A DNA stretch of 64,000 nucleotides from Helianthus annuus (GCF_002127325.2 NC_035434.2:80332664-80396663), one strand, 5' to 3'. Counted from the stretch's first letter, positions 35,074 through 48,796 are shown. Notes: a model not told the origin generated them from the sequence alone. Translations and numbers: made by a program.

Positions 35074-37502
35074 TGTGACAACTCGCACTTTGGACCTGTC
35101 CTGTAACGTTATGTGCTTATGTGAAACGTTATGATTTTCTTAGTGAATGATATATTTGTTATGTGCTATGTTGTAAGTATGTATATTGTGTATGTAATAT
35201 ATGAATGTATGTAATGGTCCAAAACGCACATCATGATCCGAACCGCACAACTATTGCTCGAGCGCACAAGGTCGTTGGGCCACTTCCTTGTAATCGGACC
35301 CTTAGGGCAGCCCATTGAGGGTTCGGCCCATTCTTTTAGATTGATTATCAATTAGGGTGTTTGTAACCCCCAATCATGGTTACCAAAAACACTCTCACAC
35401 AAGAAACCCTAGCTATTCTCCCTCTCTTCTTCGCAAACCGAAGGCAGCCAAGGATTCCCCTTTATCGAAGATTATTGTGCACAGATCAATCCCACTCTCC
35501 TTTCCATCGGTTAGTGTTGATATTGATGTTGTGTTGAATGATGTTATGTGCTTAGGGTTGATTGATGATACATATGTTGAAATCGGATAGTAGGAAATAT
35601 TTATGAACCTAAGAGATGTTAATCGGTCACCATGCTATATATTCAGATTATTGTATGATAATGTTAGATTGAATGTTGCTAATCAATGATATATAATGTT
35701 CATGTAATCGGCTTGCACATGAATCGGATATATACGAATGTATGATGGATCGGCTATTGTGTAATGTTATATGGTTGAATATTGTTCACATGTTCGGTAG
35801 CTAGAACTCGAAGCTAGTATTAGATGTTAAATGTTTTGAGTTGTTAGTTATTGCTATGATTTGAATCAAGATTAGGGTTCATAAGAATCGATGCTCAAAA
35901 TCCCTGTTTGATCGAGTTTGTGTAAACTGGTTTGTTGGAATTGTATTAATTGATAGAATGTAATTAAGGGAACTGTTAAGTGAATTGTAACCGAATGGCT
36001 TAATAATCGGATATTGAACTAATCGCACACGAGACCTCTTGGTCGCACAAGGGGATCATTCGCACAAGCTTAACCGGATCGTACAAGAACCCTCTGGACC
36101 GCACAAGTTATATTAGTGACTAACTATTGGGCCGAGGGCATGTTGGGTTGGGCTGGTCAGTCGCACAACCTAACCGGGTCGCACAAGTTAATTAAATCGC
36201 ACAAGTTGTATTCCTTGATAGCTTTTGGGCCGCTCATGCATGCTGAATGTTTATATACGGATGGGCCTTGAAGCCCAGGTCACAAGCGCACAACCCGATC
36301 GGATCGCACAAGACCGTCCGACCGCACAAGAGCACCACGGGTTGTTGGGCCGAGACCTTAATGTTTAATTTGTTATCTGTTGGGCCACTTTCTGATGGGT
36401 TTAATATTTGGGCCAGGTATGTTTGGGGAACATATGATGGATCGCACAAGACGGCTGGGCTTGTGCGAGCCCAATCTTGATTATAATATAACTGTTGAAC
36501 ATGAGGTTACGTATTTGCCATGATTCGCGTGTGGTTCCTATATGCTATCTTATGTGACACATACGTGCATTACCTTAGTCAAAACCTGACTTGTATTATA
36601 ACCATGATAGGACGTGGTTGACCATTTACTAGCTTATCTGTACTCTTTGTGTATCTGCCGAGCAATCCAAGGTGAGTTCACACAGCCAAGGCATGGGATT
36701 CCCGGGTTGGGAATTGGGTTGGAATGTTGATATGATATGATTACTCGTACTTACGCAATCACTAGACTATAGACCATCGTCCTCAGGATAGTCAGGACAC
36801 GTTACGTAAAGCCTACGTAACCCAGTAATTACCATTTGTCTCCCGGGTCGGGAGGACACGTTACGTAAAGCCTACGTAACCCAATACCATCTACTGTCTT
36901 CCGGGTCGGAAGGACACGTTGCGTAAAGCCTACGTAGCCCCCACGCGTACCACTGTCCTCGGGGAAGGGCACGTCACGTAAAGCCTACGTGACCCAGTAC
37001 GTATTCCTGTTCTCGGTTTAAGAAGAACACATGGTTGCACTAGTCTAGTAAGTAATATAATGGGAATCCCCCATTGTTAAGGATAAACGTGAGAATCCCT
37101 CACAAATAGTATATACTTGTATGGGAAGCCCCCCCACTAGATGAACTTACGCATTACTGTTACGAACTTACTTTCTGTGAACTCGCTCAACTAGTTTGTT
37201 GATTATTTGCTGCATGCCTTGCAGGACCTTAGGTACTTTATGGAGCTTGCACAAGGAGGAGCAGGTCGTTGTGGACAAGGATTCATGAATGCTTACTAAA
37301 CACTTATGATATTTCATACGTTAACACTTATGATTGGGTTTTACTTAAATGCTTCCGCTACATATACAATGTTTGGTCTTGAACATCAATTATGTTTATG
37401 GTTATTATCAAATGTTATGTTTGATATAATTGGTGGCTTGATCCTGGTCGTGCCACGCTCCCAAGCGGTGATACTCCGTAGGTGGATTTTGGGGGTGTGA
37501 CA
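35074..37502 (+). repeat. Element T 3' LTR
   Basis: TGTGACAACTCGC to GGGGGTGTGACA. It is collinear with 27525-29953 without net indels and followed by the TSD AAAGG. Confidence 0.95.
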
Positions 37503-39797
37503 AAAGGCAACATACAACCCCACTGCGTAAGAACTAAAAGCCATCAAGTCTGAAAAGACTTGGATGGAAGTCTGTTTCCCATGATAGTCTTAGGACTATG
37601 CCGGAGATCCCAAGTTTATATCGTGGATCAGGAATCGGCATCTTTCTAGTGTTTGAAAAGTTTGTTTTGAAAGATTTTGAATAGTGTTTGTATGTTTTTG
37701 CAGGTTGAAAGGGCTATGCCGGAGCTTCCAGGTTGGTAATTGAGAAGCAGGAATCGGCATCTTTCTGAATTTTTCGACAAAGTGGTAAACAAATTTCTGT
37801 AGATGTATCATTCCTACAGCATAACCTACAAATGGTAGTTTTTGGATATCTGCAAGTGGTAATCTTGATTTTACAAATGGTATTTATGGTTATATTTGGA
37901 GATGTTTATATGTGTACAAGTGGTACAGAAGGTTCTGACATGCAAATGGTAAATCAGGGACATTAAGTTGTACTTGATTTACTATATATGACAAGAAAAT
38001 GAACAAGATGATGAACCACATCCCCGTTCTTAAAATGATAGACCTACAAGTGATTTTTATCACCACAAACTCATTTTCCGGAAAATTCATTTCGATTAAA
38101 ACAAACTTAAGTGTTTTGAGATCTAAATGAGAAAATGGTTTGTGATAGGGGGAGTTCTGATTGTTTATGCCAAGTGAATGGCGATTGGATGTGATTCAGT
38201 GTCAGTTGTCATGTTTCTGTATAGTTTGTTTTGTATTTTATGTTTCATTTGAGTTAAGAGTTTTATTTTCAAATTTCCTTTGAAATGTGTTTGCATTTTA
38301 GGGGGAGTAAGAATTTTCAGAAAATCCAAAAACATTAGAAAATTTGAAAAAGCCAAAACCATGATAAAATTCAAAAATGAGTTTTGTTGCGAAAAAGAGG
38401 AAATGATAGTACATCAGTGGACTATCACGGCACGCTAAAGAAATGTAAAGTCAAAATGTGATAAACAATCTTACTGCGGATGTGTCAGTAGATTTTCGCA
38501 CATTTAGTAAATTGAAACGAGATATAAACCTAAATTCAAACTTACTTGATTCGTGGGTAACTATTCTTGAATATATGGGTAACCCCCGAAATCTTGTTTG
38601 AAAAATCCCATATTCTGAGATACTAGGTCTTTATACTCAGTGATATCTGGGGTATTATCCCGGGACTTCTGCTGAACGGAAGTTCTGACCTAGTCCCCAG
38701 ATAATACTTTCTGCTAAAGCTTTAAAACATAAGCTTCGCCCTCAGCATGCTGATGAAACAATAAAATTGATAGTCGCTGCTGTTGAAATTCAAAAGATCC
38801 TCTAAAGGGGACCCACCAAAAGTCGAGCCGTCATCTCTCTGCTGAACGGAAGTTCTGACCTGAGCTCTCACGGTTTCGCACCTAACCCCTTTACAGATAT
38901 CATCTGTGGTATACTCATCTGTAAGACTGAATATTTGGGATCTGGATACGGGAGTATATTCAAGTGGAGTGATACACAATTAAGTTTAAGTCTCTAAAAC
39001 ATTAATATAGTATCTCAAATTGATTGAAGTCTGTGTGAGAATTTAAGAGGACAAACATACTGACAATCTAGGTAAATTGTTTAAAACTTAAAATGAAATT
39101 AAGCCTAACGGTGTTAGTGACTGGTCTCAAAAACTGATATGATCCTCTTGCACGAACTCACAAAAAATATTGTTTGTAAATATTACATTTCTGTATGTTT
39201 TTGTCTACATGTGGTGTCAGATAATATCTCTCAGAAAATCCAAAAAGATTTTAGTGTGTTTTAGCTAAATTTTGAAAAAGTCAAAAATATTTTCGACAAC
39301 TGACGTTGGAAAACTGATTTTCAAAATTCCGAGTGCTAAACATGATGAGCAGCACTTGAGGGGGAGTGTTTGTGAAAATCTAAATGTTTTTACTAATCTG
39401 ACCTTTTCATGTGATTCATCATAGAGATTTGAGGGAGTCTGTTAGTTGGTACATGTGAGGGGAGTCAAGTATTAGTGCATAGTTTTTGTTAAATGTGTGT
39501 GAAAGAAAGTTTATTTCGGGGTTGAGATTGTGCAGGTAGCCAGGTTTCGATTCCTGAAGATCTCTGATGGAAGAGAGCCAAGTTTCGATCCTGGAAATCA
39601 ATCCTGAAAGCATGAGTGAAGTCAAACAACGATCCTGAAGATGTTACTGAAGAACAAAAGAATGCCAGTAATTCGAGAGGGGGAGTCTGAAGATTGAAAG
39701 AAGATAAAGCCCAGAGACTGATCTAGACTGAAGATGTGAAGACACAGTTTTGCAGTCAAGGTGTATTGGCGACTCCATCAACATCTGAGGGGGAGTC
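37503..39797 (+). other. Element B 3' non-coding tail with multiple polypurine tracts
   Basis: After the last codons of B gag no ORF of note is seen. Tracts of the form AGGGGGAG occur near 38147, 38300, 39359, 39679 and 39787; shorter GAGGGAG near 39431 and GAGGGGAG near 39457. The one at 39787 abuts the 3' LTR. A 24-bp direct repeat with the palindrome GAACGGAAGTTC lies at 38668-38691 and 38838-38861. A diverged repeat starting TATGCCGGAG and ending CGGCATCTTTCT lies at 37597-37650 and 37710-37767. Confidence 0.8.
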
Positions 39798-40256
39798 TGT
39801 TAGTGCACTACATCTGTTGATTACGTCTAGGTGTCTAGGATCAGGTCTTACATCGTATTGTATAGCATAGGGCACGAAATACGAGAAAACAGGAGTCTGT
39901 ATGAGTGTTGTATGCTAGGTCCGCTCATAGGGACATTAGAATGATGGTTCGCTCATAGGTGCAGCATGGTCCGCTTATGTGGACTTGACTGGTCCGCTCT
40001 TATGGTCATATGACACATAAGCGGACCCAAATGTCTATATATAGGGGTAGTTCGAGCGGACCTAATAACGTGGTGATCGAATTCCATGCCGAAGCTCTGC
40101 CGGTGTGAAGATTGAACTGTAAAACGTTTCAAATCAATAAAACAAGCAGTTAGGGAGAAGAATAAGCTATTTCTACTTGCATTTCTTATTATTCCGCATC
40201 TGAAACGCAAGACACAACCTCTGAACGACTCGTTCGGGTCAGCAAACGATCCTACA
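39798..40256 (+). repeat. Element B 3' LTR
   Basis: TGTTAGTGCAC to GATCCTACA, followed by the TSD ACAAA. It differs from the 5' LTR at about five positions, including one extra A. Confidence 0.95.
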
Positions 40257-41425
40257 ACAAAACTTGTTGCTCAAAGAAGTAGCAATGTTTATGTTGTTGA
40301 CATGTCAAGAGAGTGTCCCAGAGATGATGCCTGTCTGTTCTCAGCTGCCTCTACCAAAGAGACAGAGCTATGGCACAAAAGACTGGGACACACAAATCTC
40401 AAAACAATCAATGAAATTTCAAAAAATGGCTTAGTAAGAGGCTTACCACAAAAAATGTTTTCATGTCCTGAACACTGTGTTTCCTGTTTAAAAGGAAAAC
40501 AGCACAAGAGCTCTTTAAGTCCATTGAAGAGTCCAAAACAACCCAGTGCTTGCAGATGCTGCACATGGATTTGTTTGGCCCAGTGCAAGTCATGAGTCTC
40601 AAAAAGAAAAGATATTGTTTGGTTATTGTTGATGACTTCTATAGGTTTACATGGACCTTCTTTTTACACTCCAAAGATGAGACTGCATGTATTTTGCAAG
40701 ACTTTGTGATACAGGTTGAAAAGCAATTTCACCTTCCAGTAAAAGTCTTCAGGAGTGACAATGGCACAGAATTCAAAAATAAGGAGTTGGATGCCTTCTG
40801 TGTGAAGAAAGGGATTGTAAGGCAGTACAGCATTCCTAGAACACTAGAGCAAAATGGAGTTGTTGAAAGAAAGAACAGAACGCTGATTGAGGCTGCCAGA
40901 ACCATGCTTGCAGATTCAGGTTTGCCATTAACTTTTTGGGCAGAGGCAGTAAACACTGCTTGCTATGTCCAAAACAGAGTTTTAATCAACTCCAGGCACA
41001 AAAAGACTGCTTATGAAATTCTGTATAAAATAAAGCCATTAATCTCATATTTCAAAGTTTTTGGTTACCCATGCTTCATTTTGAACTTAAAAGATTCTAT
41101 CTCAAAATTTGCAGCCAAAATCGATATGGGATATCACTTGGGATACTCGTCCACTTCTAAGGCCTACAAAGTGTTTAATACACGGACCAAAGCAGTAGAA
41201 GAGACCTTGAATGTAAAGTTCAATGAACTTTCATCACTGAAAATCCCTGCAAATCCTGCAGAATTGTTTGATTTTGAAAAATTCACCTTTGAAAATACTG
41301 CTGTCAAGACTAACACTGCAGATCAGAGGATTCATCACCAGACTATGGATACGAAATCATCATTCCCCAAAAGTCTGCCTCAAAGGGGGGAGCATCAGTT
41401 GTTCAAAACTGTTGTCAAAGCTTAA
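40257..41425 (+). pseudogene. Element C integrase region, frameshifted
   Basis: This continues the chain broken by B. The pre-integrase zinc region is LWHKRLGHTN...CVSCLKGKQ (40370-40500). A one-base deletion in a T-run near 40514 shifts the frame. The integrase core follows with all three acidic residues: HMDLFGP (near 40562), FRSDNGTEF (near 40750) and EQNGVVERKN (near 40850). The frame closes at 41425 after a change near 41385 in a G-run. Integration enzyme originally; not expressible in one frame now. Confidence 0.9.
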
Positions 41426-42515
41426 CCACTGCTACCTCAACAGTTGTTGACCAAAGTAGCCCCTTAACCACTGCTTCCACCTTATCAAACACTGCTGACA
41501 AAAGTCCTCAAACAGTGGATCAAAGTCAGCAGGTGTTCACACCTTTACCTCCAATGCCTCCACCTTTTGAAGCCACTGCTGGGTCATCAAAGTCACCAGC
41601 AGTGGTTAGCTCAGATGATACACATCTGCAGCCTTCACCACAAAATGCCATCATTCCCTACCAAGGAGAGCTAATCTTCTTGAAATCTCATCCACCAGAT
41701 CAAATCATTGGCAACATCAATGAAGGGGTGCTCACAAGAAAGCAGTCCCAAAACATTTGTCTTTTTGTTGGCTTTCTATCACCCCATCAGCCAGTCAAGT
41801 ACCAAGAGGCACTGAAAGACAACAGCTGGGTAGAGGCCATGCAAGAAGAGCTCCAACAGTTCAGAAGACAACAAGTATGGGGGCTTGTACCACTACCAGA
41901 GAATGTAAGTCCTATTGGCACAAAGTGGGTCTTCAAAAACAAAACTGATGAAAGGGGCATTATTGTCAAGAATAAAGCCAGGCTTGTGGTTCAAGGCTAC
42001 AGACAAGAAGAAGGAATAGATTATGATGAAACATTTGCTCCAGTTGCAAGACTTGAAGCAATCAGACTCTTTCTGGCCTTTGCTGTCAACCACAATATCA
42101 AGGTGTACCAAATGGATATAAAATGTGCATTCCTCTATGGTAAAATTCAAGAAGAGGTATATGTCTGTCAACCTCCAGGTTTTGAGGATCCATTTTATCC
42201 AGATCATGTCTACAAGCTAAACAAAGCTTTGTATGGCTTGAAACAAGCACCCAGAGCCTGGTATAAAACTTTTTCCACCTTTTTACTTTCCATTGGTTTC
42301 ACCAGAGGCAGGATTGATAAAACACTGTTTTTAAAATGGAGAGGGAAGGATTTGATGATTGTCCAGATTTATGCGGATGACATCATTTTTGGAAGCACAT
42401 GTAATAAAATGTGTGAAGAGTTCAAACAACTCATGACAGCGGAGTTTGAAATGAGTGCAATGGGTGAACTCCAGTGCTTTCTTGTTCTCCAAGTAAAGCA
42501 GCTGCAAAATGGCAC
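41385..42515 (+). pseudogene. Element C reverse transcriptase, 5' part
   Basis: A Pro/Ser/Thr-rich linker leads into copia [30 protein letters not shown], the first catalytic Asp in [12 protein letters not shown] and the catalytic YADDIIFG. The reading is open up to 42515, where element D is inserted after the LQNG motif. The RT thumb and RNase H resume at 53123. Confidence 0.92.
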
Positions 42516-45500
42516 TGTCACACCCCGACCACGCAAAACAACAAAACGTGGCGGAATCGTCGGGGAGTGTTGTAACAGAATCATTGTTTCATAACACATG
42601 GAAAATTTAAATGTTGTGTTATTGATTAACTGAATTACAATGTCTTAACAACAAAGAAAAAATAACAAAATTAACTAGTCTTGCATCTTTTATTGTCACT
42701 AAGGCCCAAGTCCACCTATGTGTATCTTGATCAATCCTATGCATCATCTCCTGAAACACATGTGAAAATAGGTACGTCAGCATAAAAATGCCAGCGAGTA
42801 CATAGGTTTTATTGATTTAGGATTCATGACTTATAAGTTTGGAAAAAAAATTGTTTAACAAAAGTCAGTCATGATCCTTGTAAAATGTTTTGTTTTGAAA
42901 ATCATTTGAAAAGGGATAAAAATGATATATATAAATAAAGTATAATGTATGGTTAAATGAATAACCAAGTAAAATAGTTTGTAAAATAAAATGTTTTGTA
43001 AAACAAAGTCTTGTGAAAAATAGGTTATTTGTGTAAAATGTATAAGTCCAAATTGAGATATTTCAAATAACGCTACGATATGTAATATAATACAAGCACT
43101 TATATATAGGAAGTACCAGCGGCGTATCCACCATGCTTGCATCATATTACACACATCTCGTTACTTAAATCACTTACTCAAACAAACCACCAATGTAAAT
43201 TGCCCATGTCTAAACCAATTGTCAAATGTCATTGTGAAAACCATGTCAAAAATGTCTATGTCAAATGTCAATCATGTAATGTGTAAACAAAACGTCATGT
43301 ATGGCAAGTGAAATATGTATCACTAAACCATAGGTGAAAATGCACAAAACGAAGTATTGAAGTAAAACTCAGTTTAAATCAATGTTATGTTTTGTGGAAA
43401 TGCATGCTATACTGATACTAACATTTATGCGGTGTGTTAAACGCATACATTCAAGCCTTGAGACAGACGGATAACCCTAAGTAAAGGTTATCAAAAGAAA
43501 TGTTTTCGGATTCAGTCATTCCTTTCATCCAAACCAACCCGGGATGTCAGGAACGGGATTTGTCAAGTCCTATGGTACCATTACTTACTACCGAGCGGCG
43601 TAGCTAATGTTAATGAATGTATATAAGTCCCGTTTTTACAAACCAAATGTCATACCGAATGTAAGCATGTGATGTGATGTGAATGTACTAAGTATGAACT
43701 AAATGAACATACATAGCATGAAAAGGTAAATGTAAATCAAATGTACTAAGTATGCTAAGTAAACATACAAAGTAGAAAAGTCATGTAAATCAATGTGCTA
43801 GCATGCTTAGTAAACATACATAGTAGAAAAAGTAGTGAAAAACAATGTGGTAGCATGTTAAGTAAACATACGTAGCAAAAGAAATGTAATGAAAAACAAT
43901 GTGCTAGCATGTTAAGTAAACATACTTAGCAAAAGATAATGAAATCATGTACTAATAGTGTACTAATGAAAATAGCAAGTATATGATATGAAAACATGGA
44001 AAACATGAAAGTAACAAGTTTGCACATGTGTTTCACCCCAAAATGTTTGAAAAACAGTAAAAGAGGGGACTATGTACTCACTTGAGGATGCTTAGAAGTC
44101 TTGAACAACAACCAAGCAAAGCTAGAGGAATCACGGAATCAAACGGCACCCTGTATAGATAACTACATAAATAACCGGACCTAAATCGGGAGATTGGATA
44201 GTATGAGGTTTCATAAACCAGATGAGTATTGGGACTCACATGGTATGGTTAAACAAAGCCCACATACTAAAATGAAACTTAACCTAAGTGCTTTCGACCC
44301 GTTACGACTCGTTTAGGTAGCTTACGCTACTTTAACGCGTCGTTTGCGTAAAACGCGTCTGGAATGCCTAACTAGTCCTATGATAAGTAAAATACACCTT
44401 AACATGTCTAATATAGTTACCTAATCAGTTTAGATGTCAAAATTTATGTTACATGTGCTTAATATGAATATATGCGTAAAAAGGGTATTTTGGTAATTTA
44501 CCTAAGGCATAAGAACTACTTATCATACAACTATTTAAACGACGTGACCATAAGGTATAACCTCGGAAGGTTATTCCCTATACAACTATGGTCACCTAAT
44601 GTGTTTGGTTGGATCCTAAAGATCGACCAAATGGGTCGGGTTCGAAAGTATAAGCGATTGTTTAGATCGCTTACCTTTACGACCCTAGACAAGCACAAAT
44701 CTAAAAGCGAAGAGCTAAACATGCTAGAACATGTTTAGTAAAGTTAGAAAACCGGTTTTGTATTAAAACAAACGGTTTTAATACTCTAGAGTAGTTTGGT
44801 TACAAAATACGTGAGAAAACGCATTTTGGCCGAAACTACGACTCGTCGCTGAGCCTAGAGAACGTGAAAATCAGTAGGTATAGTCACTAGGGACTATAAC
44901 CATCGTGATTAAGCTCATGTTATGAAGTTCAAACGAACTTCGCATTGACCATAAACTGGTCAATGCAGAAAGTCAAACGCAGTTTGACTTTAACGCTAAA
45001 ACGAATGAAAAACGCGAAAGAATACTTATAGAAGGTCCCCGCAAGATTTAACCCGATTCGCTTTCAGGAAGGAAGTATATGCTTCCACTTAGAAAGCTTT
45101 GAATCAGATTAAATGTGGGAAATGAATGAAGTTGGGTTGGGTATTTATAGGCATGGCACAACCGTTAGGATCGTTCATCAAGAAACGTGCTTCGATCTAG
45201 GCCGTCCATGTGTACCCATTGTTTTGCAAAACCATTAGAGCCCATTGTTTCAGTCCCTTGTTTTGAAAATACCATTTGCAATGGGTTTTGAGGTGTATAA
45301 CAGCAATAAACAGCTGTTGGCAACAATTTTGCAGGTCTGGGGAGGCCACGCGGCCTGTGTAAGATGTACATGGGATCTTACCCGCCCCGCCTGAGGGTCA
45401 CAGTTCAGAAATTGCAGTTTTAGTCCCTGCACTTCAGAAACATGTATTTTGGCCCATTTTTGGCACGTTTAAGCCCCGTTAACCTCATTTCAAGGCTCTA

Positions 45501-46235
45501 AGTTGAAGTTAAAGTGTGGGGAACTTGAAACATGCTCAAAAATATTCCGGATGTCGGTTCGTTTGGCCGTACGATCGTGATGTTTGCTTAATTACGACGG
45601 AATGCGCATAAGCGCGAAAAACGATCCAAATTGCGCGACGAATGGATTTTTCTAATGCCAAACACTAAAATAAAATATTTTAATGCTTGCATAAATTTTT
45701 GGATCTCCGGATGTATTCGGAATGTAAGTTATGCGCGAAAATGCAAACTTGTGCACTTTTTGACGCTTTTAGTCCCTCAATGACCAAAAAGTTTATTTTA
45801 GCACACCGAACACCTCAAAGCCTATTCCTAAGCTATGTAAAGGATATTTAGGGTGTGTTTAACTTATGATCATCTTTCGGAAGGTTCGTTACAGTTCATA
45901 TTGGCATACATTCGTAGTTTGTCGAATTTAGTCCCTGTAAGCGAATAAACTTGATTTCGGTATACCAAACCTTCCAAAACTTATTTCTAAGTTGTGTAAA
46001 GGTTATTTAAGGTATGTTAAGCCTATGTCACTATTCCGGAGTGTTTGTTGCATTAAACTGGTTATATTTACGCATCAGTGCGCTTATAACCCTCTAGAAA
46101 GCGTTCTAAAGCCCGAAATCGAACAATAGTTGATATGTGCAAATGATACACATGTTTATACAAATCCCAAGTATGAAACACAATATTTCATTGGTTTGGT
46201 ATTTTTTTGATGGTTGAAGTGACACAGGTGTCACA
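42516..46235 (-). repeat. Element D 3' LTR
   Basis: TGTCACACCCCGACC to GTGTCACA on the plus strand. It shares several blocks with the A LTR, such as GGAAGTACCAGCGGCGTATC. Minus-strand TATA box at 45151-45142. Confidence 0.95.
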
Positions 46236-47710
46236 GTCTCCCCTACTTCAGGAAATTTCGTCCTGAAATTTATTTAGAGGACACTTGTGAGAGCTTGAAA
46301 CATGAAGTTGAAAAGATCGAACAACACTGGTTAGAGTCCTGAACTTCTAGTAACTTTAAATAACATCATGCTTGTAATGTGAGAGGGTCACTTATATACA
46401 AGTATATAAAGCGTTATTGGTGCGTCCACCGTACCTCTATTACATTGTTCACATTTTGTTACGGTTGCCACTATTGGTTCTTACACATAATAAGTCTTAC
46501 CCTGGTTTCCGTGCACTGAACTTCGTAATTATGTATGCATCCATAATTACGTAATTCCTTGCATAGTCACGTAGTGCATCTTATAATGTGTAGGGGAGGA
46601 AAACAATGAACGAGCCTGTGATGATTGTGACTAGACCATACTGAGGGTCCTTTTTAATTGAGTCAATAAATGATCTCCAGACCGCCAAGGAGTCTTTTCA
46701 GCTTATATCATCACATGTCATTCTCAAACGGATTCTGAATCAATCCTTTGACTAGACCACTCAAAGGGTCTCCTTTTGAATCAAGGAATGGTACTATATA
46801 ATCCACGGGTCTTGTCTATCATGTAGAAGCCCAATAAGGATTTAAGGTAGTACCTTTTTGAATATCCTACTACGAATCCCTCATATAAAGATATGAAAGG
46901 TTCTACGAGGATTTGGATAATGAATATCCAGAGTATTCAAAAACACAAAAATGCATAAAAGAAAACACAAAGTGCATAAACACATAATCATATAATTGTT
47001 TAACTTGATTTGTTATCTTTGGACACGGATATTTAAAGCACACCAGGAATCCAATCCATGGATTTCATTTGGTACTTTTAAACATTATCAAGAATCTAAC
47101 TATGAAGATAGAAAGATCTTAAAGAGGAAATTCGATTTCGATTATAAAGAATCAAAATGTTCGAATTTAGGTACACAAGGAATCCAATTAAGGACTCCGA
47201 TTTGAATGATAATCATCCACAAGGGTGTAATTGTGAAGATAAAAAGATCCCATATGGATTTTAGAAGTTGAAGATGTTTTGAAACCTTGCACTGGATGTG
47301 CTTAAGTCAAAACATGAAGTAAAAATACTTATGAAGTTGAGATGCTAGATATGCCAAGGCGACATATGAAGCGAAATTTGAAGGTTAAGTTAATGTATGA
47401 GGAGAATACTTTGAAAACTATGCATGGGGTTCTAAAATGTGTTCAACGTTTTTGAAAACCTTATATATAATACTTTTGAAATCATAAAGTAGGTGTATTA
47501 GGTAGGTATAAAAAAAATGTTTTAAAATCATGCAAGATGAATTTTGAAATTATGTATAAGGTTTTTGAAAACATGAATGGTGCTTTTGAAATCATGCACT
47601 TGATATAAGTAACTATACTGTATTAATAACATTTTGAAATCATGAAGGTCGTTTTTGAAAACATAGACATTGTTTTTGAAATCATGGAGGTTGTTTTTGA
47701 CAATATAGAC

Positions 47711-47757
<47 letters not shown>

Positions 47758-48251
47758 AAAACATGCATAAGATATGTTAAGTAAATATACTATATTAAAA
47801 ACATTTTTGAACTATATATAAAATGTCTTTGAAATCATGAAGGTTGTTTTGAAAACTTATGTTATGCATGTTGAAAAATCAGAACGTAATAGGTATGAAA
47901 TTTGATAATACCCTTAGTTATCTAACCAAGGATTTCAAAGGCACAGATGTGCAAAAAGCACGATTACTCACAATTTTGCTTTATTTCTTGTACTTCGTCT
48001 CCTAGAATGAAACTAGTACTTAAAATTTTCGAGGAAATCATGAGCGATCACTTGAAAGGGAGAATCACAAGTGTAGTTTGTAAAGAACATAGTTCCTTGG
48101 TGTAGGTATCATTGGGAAATCACATACACACATGTAACTACACTTGTACATCAGATTTGCGAACAACGACTTTTTATTTATGAACAAAACAGATTGTTTC
48201 ACAAAAGGAACAAAGGCATAAGATAGCAACATCTTTTGCTCAGCCAAATGC
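46236..48251 (-). other. Element D interior, non-coding, with PPT, T-run and low-complexity repeat
   Basis: The polypurine tract AAGTAGGGGAGACT (minus) is at 46236-46249, next to the LTR. About 2 kb follows without recognisable pol or any credible ORF. At 47470-47860 a degenerate repeat alternates TTTTGAAATCATG and TTTTGAAAACAT, interrupted by 42 consecutive T at 47715-47756. Confidence 0.8.
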
Positions 48252-48796
48252 TCATCCAAGGGTTGGATTTGCATTGACAATTTTCGAGCATTTGTTCCTG
48301 AAATGGCTCGTCTCACCACAGTTGCAGCAAGTACCAGACGGGAAACGGGCTTGAGTAGGTTTGACTTGGAGTTGGGTAGCAGCAAGGTTTATAGCAGCTT
48401 TGTTCTGGATAGCAAAGCGGCATATGTTAATCAAATGTCCCAACCGTCCACAGTAGGTACATTTGGAGCAGGGTACGAGGTTTGAATGATGACGGTTGCA
48501 TCGTTTGCACCATGGGGCAGTTCCTATGTACGGCTTCCTAGCTGGTGGCGCTGCCACTTGGCTAGGTCCCGCTTGATTAGGTGTAACTGCTGCGGGTTTC
48601 CTTGAAGCCTTACGCTTCCTTGATTTTGGTGCAGGCCTGACTTCTACTTCCTTCGGTGACTCTTGAGTGGCTACATTTTTTTGAGACGAGACATGGCAAT
48701 GCCTAGATCCACAGACTTCAGTATCACTTCGCCTATTTGCTGGGCAAATTTGGCTGTTTGCTCGGAAATTTGACCGTTGCTGAGATGAAGAGACAT
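48252..48796 (-). pseudogene. Element D minimal gag: nucleocapsid-like remnant
   Basis: A start at 48796 (MSLHLSNGQ) matches the position of the A gag start. About 35 codons later a frame change occurs at an A-run near 48678-48684. The reading then passes a basic KSRKRK segment to a first Cys/His cluster (CKRCNRHH), a CCHC knuckle (CTYCGRLGHLINIC) and a second one (CCNCGETSHFRNKC), ending at 48252. The capsid domain with the TWWN motif is absent. It may bind RNA in principle; whether it is ever translated is unknown. Confidence 0.75.

Larger units (their letters stand above)
27525..37502 (+). mobile_element. Element T: Ty3/gypsy chromovirus with 2.4-kb LTRs
   Basis: LTRs of exactly equal length (2,429 bp; 27525-29953 and 35074-37502) with about two dozen substitutions by eye, a perfect TSD AAAGG (27520-27524, 37503-37507), and a PBS. 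Pol is intact from the second zinc knuckle to the chromodomain, but gag is broken. It is the innermost insertion of the nest and sits in the end of B gag. Confidence 0.95.
22644..40256 (+). mobile_element. Element B: gag-only, Sirevirus-like copia element carrying element T
   Basis: LTRs 22644-23101 and 39798-40256 (458 and 459 bp, about five differences) with a perfect TSD ACAAA (22639-22643, 40257-40261), PBS and PPT. After removing T the interior is about 6.7 kb. It encodes a long Gag but no protease, integrase, RT or RNase H. The 2.3 kb after gag is non-coding and carries multiple polypurine tracts. I infer a non-autonomous element mobilised in trans. Confidence 0.92.

Noticed and set aside
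22644..40256. A bacterial or viral accessory island, or a host gene cluster
   Set aside because: All coding content is accounted for by LTR retrotransposon gag and pol with proper LTRs and TSDs.
42855..43154. 99-codon ORF with a hydrophobic composition, repeated at 49746-50045
   Set aside because: Present in both D LTRs, AT-rich composition gives hydrophobic translation; not a membrane protein gene by any other evidence.
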